DNA of 39,285 bases, taken from the NCBI GenBank assembly GCA_947454715.1, contig CANGMZ010000021.1:1-39285 (forward strand). The letters run 5' to 3'. Below the pieces are notes generated by a model. That model made no database searches and was not told the origin of the DNA. It worked only from the letters and a program-made list of their open reading frames with translations. Made by a program: the position numbers and the translations under genes. Below, piece by piece: positions 36,069 to 39,285 of this stretch (positions are counted from its first letter, which is position 1; each line of letters starts with the position of its first letter). The stretch comes from Chitinophagaceae bacterium (lineage in GTDB: Bacteria > Bacteroidota > Bacteroidia > Chitinophagales > Chitinophagaceae).

Positions 36069-36954
36069 CTGTTCTCTTTAATTTCCCTTGTAATTTATTA
36101 GATGCAGTATTGATCCCTTCCTGCACACATTCTTCTACCTCTTTATGTTCTACCCATGCATGTATCAACCCCGCCCAAAACGCATCTCCTGCGCCTGTAG
36201 CATTTTCCACAACAATTTTAGCTGCAGGCAAATAGCGCCATTCCACTTGTGCAGATCTATAAAAAACACCTTCAGCACCACATGTTAAACAAACCAAATT
36301 TGCATTTACAGAACTTAAGAAATTCAATGCATCTTGTATACTCAGACGTTGTCCCAAGAACCTACATATATCATCCATGCTAAACTTCAGCAATGGACTA
36401 TAGTCTTGTAATTGATTAAAAACCCTTTTCCCATCATCAAAACTTGCCCATATTTTTTCTGAATAATTCCAATCAACAGAAACAGGGATGTTTTGGTTAT
36501 GCGCTTCAGAGAATGCTTCAACTATTGTTGTTTGTGCAGGGTCTTTACTTAATGAGAATGCTGTAGTATGAAGTAATGAAGCATTGCTTATCAATTCTTT
36601 ATCTACATCAGTTATATATCTGTCTGCATCTCTGTAAGGAATAAAATCGGGAGTCTTACTGTTCCTGCCTACAACTATCAACGATGTATTATGGTCATTT
36701 ACTTTGCTGATGTGTGCAGTACTTAACCCATCTAACAATATTTTATCCAATAATATTTTACCAAAGCCATCATTCCCTACCGAAGCCACTAATCGAGAAT
36801 CAGTTCCGCAACGGCTGAGGTATCTGCAAAAATTAGATGCACTACCACCCGGATGTATATTGAGGTATTTTGCTTGCGAAAGATCATCGACTTGCACATT
36901 GGTAATCGTATCAACCAACAGTTCACCGATTGCCAGAACGTATTTATGTTTCAT
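36049..36954 (-). CDS. PfkB-family sugar kinase, probable fructokinase
   Basis: This 301-residue ribokinase-family protein has the N-terminal LAIGELLVDTI, the substrate-binding GGSASNFCRYLSRCG (about 37-51), VASVGNDGFGKILL, and the C-terminal catalytic signature NATGAGDAFWAGLIHAW (about 250-266) with the base Asp. The exact sugar cannot be read from the sequence, but it lies 9 bases after a GH100-like glycosidase gene and a sucrose/maltose-type transporter gene. A fructokinase acting on fructose released inside the cell is therefore the best fit, feeding PfkA downstream. Adenosine or other PfkB specificities are possible. Its last bases overlap the TetR relic. Confidence 0.85.
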   Translation of the reverse strand: MKHKYVLAIGELLVDTITNVQVDDLSQAKYLNIHPGGSASNFCRYLSRCGTDSRLVASVGNDGFGKILLDKILLDGLSTAHISKVNDHNTSLIVVGRNSKTPDFIPYRDADRYITDVDKELISNASLLHTTAFSLSKDPAQTTIVEAFSEAHNQNIPVSVDWNYSEKIWASFDDGKRVFNQLQDYSPLLKFSMDDICRFLGQRLSIQDALNFLSSVNANLVCLTCGAEGVFYRSAQVEWRYLPAAKIVVENATGAGDAFWAGLIHAWVEHKEVEECVQEGINTASNKLQGKLKRTVESHIK

Positions 36955-36963
36955 AACCGACAG

Positions 36964-38151
36964 TTATCTTGTTATATAATTTCCTTTCATTGCCTGCTCT
37001 GCAATTATTGCTCCCGCAGCACTCCAGGTGCAATACTCAACGCCTATTGGCAAACTGCTTGCACCATGTATATTTTCAAAAAATCCCCAATGCGTATTAT
37101 TGTGGCTCTTATTATTTGCATCGTGGATGGCGGTAATTAGTCTTTGCGCACTAAACTTTGCTCCGGCAGCTGCTAATGCAGCAGCTGCAAAGCCATTCCA
37201 AACTGCCCACAAGCCTCCATTATGAAATTCATGTGGATGATTTCTAAAGTTATAAGCATGATTAAGCAACAATTCAGCCATAGCAATATCTCCCAGATCT
37301 ATTACAGGAGAAAATGAGGGCAACATTCCTTTTGCTTCATTAACCATTGACTCCAAATATTGTTTGGCTTCATTTTGTTGTGCATCTGTACCCAGTTGCA
37401 ACAAAATTGCCAAGGCATTCGCACCAAGATCATATTGTTCATAGAGACCTCCGGGGTTGAAGCCCATCAACCAATATCCTTCCGGAGCATTTTTCATTTG
37501 TCTAGCAAGTGCAAAAGAATAATAATCTTGCTCAGAATTGTGATTCCAAAAATTAACTGTTAATAGCTGACGTATGTGTAATGCTTTAGTAGCATACGAA
37601 TCATTATTATATTGCTTTGCGGCCAGTTCTAATGCCCATATTCGCAAAAGTTGATCGTACAAAATGTAACCATGATGAATATACTCATCTGCCCAATCTC
37701 CACTTTGTGGAACATACACGAGCCCCCGACCATTATATTCCCATGCGTCAAGTAATTCAAATGCTTTTTTCACATTTGCTTCATATTGAATAGCATATAT
37801 GTTATTACCTGTGTGCTGAGTATAGGTAAGTAAACCAATAATAGCCCAAGGAACATTGTCTGCTCTACCGACTGCACCACCATAGCTTACTTTATCTGTG
37901 CCCGGAGTAACATTGCTGGGAATGAACCCTGATGAATGCTGATGACTAAAAAGCGTTTCAATGGTTGCCTTAATTGTATCAAGTAGTGTATCATCGCCAC
38001 TATATAAAGCCGCTATGCTGGTTATTATTCCATCTCTACTCCAAATACGTGTATAATTATCGACACCATTGACCGCTGCTACAAAACCGAAAGGCGTTGT
38101 GGCCTTATGCAACAAATCAATGCTATTTTTATAACCAATATCACTTATCAT
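36964..38151 (-). CDS. Six-hairpin glycosidase, GH100 neutral-invertase-like
   Basis: The 395-residue protein starts at ATG 38151 (preferred to an adjacent GTG) and has no signal peptide, so it is cytoplasmic. The pattern is of an (alpha/alpha)6 barrel. Stretches recall plant neutral/alkaline invertases of GH100: YTRIWSRDGIITSIAAL, GRADNVPWAIIGLLTYTQHTG, YDLGANALAILLQLGT, HEFHNGGLWAVWNGFAAAAL, and a final CTWSAAGAIIAEQ. GH100 enzymes hydrolyse sucrose to glucose and fructose. Related amylo-alpha-1,6-glucosidase (GDE) domains share the fold, so a debranching or other alpha-glucosidase role remains open. The position between a disaccharide-type transporter and a sugar kinase favours sucrose. 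It starts 24 bases after the transporter's stop. Confidence 0.75.
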   Translation of the reverse strand: MISDIGYKNSIDLLHKATTPFGFVAAVNGVDNYTRIWSRDGIITSIAALYSGDDTLLDTIKATIETLFSHQHSSGFIPSNVTPGTDKVSYGGAVGRADNVPWAIIGLLTYTQHTGNNIYAIQYEANVKKAFELLDAWEYNGRGLVYVPQSGDWADEYIHHGYILYDQLLRIWALELAAKQYNNDSYATKALHIRQLLTVNFWNHNSEQDYYSFALARQMKNAPEGYWLMGFNPGGLYEQYDLGANALAILLQLGTDAQQNEAKQYLESMVNEAKGMLPSFSPVIDLGDIAMAELLLNHAYNFRNHPHEFHNGGLWAVWNGFAAAALAAAGAKFSAQRLITAIHDANNKSHNNTHWGFFENIHGASSLPIGVEYCTWSAAGAIIAEQAMKGNYITR

Positions 38152-38178
38152 CACTTATCTTTTTCAGGTGGAAGTAAA

Positions 38179-39285
38179 TTAATTTTTAGGAGGTCGTAAC
38201 ATTACCGTAAAGAGTGCAGAAATAAGTATCAGCAACCCTGCAAAACGTATAGCATTACCCGGGTCATTACTCAATATGTTATGATATATAAATCTGAACG
38301 AGACTGTTTCCAGTAACATAGGTATTACAATGAACATATTGAGTATACCCATATAAACTCCGGTTCTATTATGTGGCATTGAACCTGCAAGGAGCACATA
38401 AGGAGTACCCATCATGCTTGCCCAACCAATACCCAAACCTATCATTGGTAGTAACAATAAACTTTGCTGCTGAATAGACGGCAACATAAATAACCCTGCG
38501 CCTGCCAAAAGCAGACTAACAAAATGTACGTTTTGAGGTTTCGTTTTTTGCGACAGCCACGCTAACACAAAAGCAACACAAAAAGTAACAATATTGTAAG
38601 TGCCATTAATTGTACCGGTAAGTAATTGCGCACTTGTAAAACCGGGATTTGAAGGGTCTGCTGTTTTAAATATTGTTTTAGCAAGACATAATGTAATGAA
38701 CTGCCAATAGATGAACATCGCATACCAGTTAAACAAATAGACAATACCCAGTTGTTTCATAATAGGCGGCATATCCTTTATTGCCGCTGAAATATCTTTA
38801 AAAATTACTGCTATCCCTCCGGGTTGTTTCTTTATTTCCTCCACCTCTTCTACAGTCATCGGGTCCTCTTTGGTAGTGAGTACTGAGTACATAACCGATG
38901 CTATCGATACAAATGCACCAATGAGGAATGCGGCATAAGTTGTGTAAGGGATGTTATTACTGCTTCGTGCATTTTGGCTGATGAACCCTATTGCAACCAA
39001 TATACCCGGAGTAAGATTGGCGAGGGTTATGCCAAGACCGGTAAAAAAACTTTGTGTTAGAAAACCTGTTGCATGTTGTTTTTGGGGTAGCTTATCGCTA
39101 ATAAACGCACGATATGGCTCCATAGTCATATTATTGGCAGCATCTAATATCCACAGTAAACCGGCAGCCATCCATAATGCTCTACTGAAAGGCATTGCCA
39201 ATAAACACAAACTGCAAATAATTGCACCGATAACAAAATAGGGGCGCCGTCTTCCAAACCTGCTGACCGTTTTATCACTCAACGC
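38179..39285 (-). CDS. MFS sugar transporter, sucrose/maltose (GPH/SUC-like) type, 5' end outside window
   Basis: The frame is open to the right edge, so the N-terminal 70-80 residues (probably TM1-2) are missing; the TTG at 39282 is not the true start. The visible 369 codons begin LSDKTVSRFGRRRPYFVIG, which contains the R-x-G-R-R-R-P motif of the sucrose:H+ symporter and SLC45 group. DAANNMTMEPYRAFISDKLP follows, and about ten membrane helices with a central charged loop (EEVEEIKKQPGG). These transporters import sucrose or maltose with protons. It is the first visible gene of a cassette with the glycosidase and sugar kinase. The C-terminus ends RPPKN. Confidence 0.85.
   Translation of the reverse strand, partial: ALSDKTVSRFGRRRPYFVIGAIICSLCLLAMPFSRALWMAAGLLWILDAANNMTMEPYRAFISDKLPQKQHATGFLTQSFFTGLGITLANLTPGILVAIGFISQNARSSNNIPYTTYAAFLIGAFVSIASVMYSVLTTKEDPMTVEEVEEIKKQPGGIAVIFKDISAAIKDMPPIMKQLGIVYLFNWYAMFIYWQFITLCLAKTIFKTADPSNPGFTSAQLLTGTINGTYNIVTFCVAFVLAWLSQKTKPQNVHFVSLLLAGAGLFMLPSIQQQSLLLLPMIGLGIGWASMMGTPYVLLAGSMPHNRTGVYMGILNMFIVIPMLLETVSFRFIYHNILSNDPGNAIRFAGLLILISALFTVMLRPPKN

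Overview
The window looks like a chromosomal segment of a member of the Bacteroidota, probably Chitinophagaceae or a near relative (inference). The evidence is two proteins with type IX secretion (T9SS) C-terminal sorting domains, two TonB-dependent or OMP-type receptors, a LytS/LytTR pair, a flavobacterial-style carotenoid operon with a fused CrtYcd lycopene cyclase, an AT-rich composition, and several genes that appear to start with TTG or GTG. No rRNA, tRNA, CRISPR array, insertion sequence or phage gene was seen.

Region 1 (1-6967, minus): one uninterrupted frame of at least 2322 codons that runs off the left edge. It encodes a giant secreted surface protein with a signal peptide, about ten bacterial Ig-like (BIG_2 type) domains, three jelly-roll/MAM-like domains spaced about 411-416 residues apart, and a T9SS sorting domain cut by the window end.

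Region 2 (7.4-13.4 kb, minus): a heptose-7-phosphate kinase-like PfkB protein overlapping an APC amino-acid permease, a Skp/OmpH-like lipoprotein, an unknown exported protein, and an ALDH7-type aldehyde dehydrogenase broken by a single in-frame TAA.

Region 3 (13.6-25.1 kb, mixed strands): a YciO/Sua5 protein, a vitamin-B12-type TonB receptor, a secreted intradiol-dioxygenase-like protein with a T9SS tail, the LytS/LytTR two-component pair, an unknown exported protein, a GreA-like protein, the tRNA methylthiotransferase MtaB and a large OMP_b-brl receptor with Gly/Pro-rich segments.

Region 4 (25.1-31.3 kb): a compact carotenoid operon on the minus strand, in transcription order MerR/B12-binding (CarH-like) regulator, crtI, crtB, idi, SRPBCC protein, crtZ, crtYcd. 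The expected product is zeaxanthin. A dps gene diverges from the regulator, which suggests a joint light or oxidative-stress response.

Region 5 (31.4-39.3 kb, minus): a disaccharide-utilisation cassette (sucrose/maltose-type MFS transporter, GH100-like glycosidase, PfkB sugar kinase), a decayed TetR regulator, a 58-residue small protein, then pfkA, pyk and pepD. Sugar uptake, hydrolysis, phosphorylation and lower glycolysis thus lie on one strand in pathway order.
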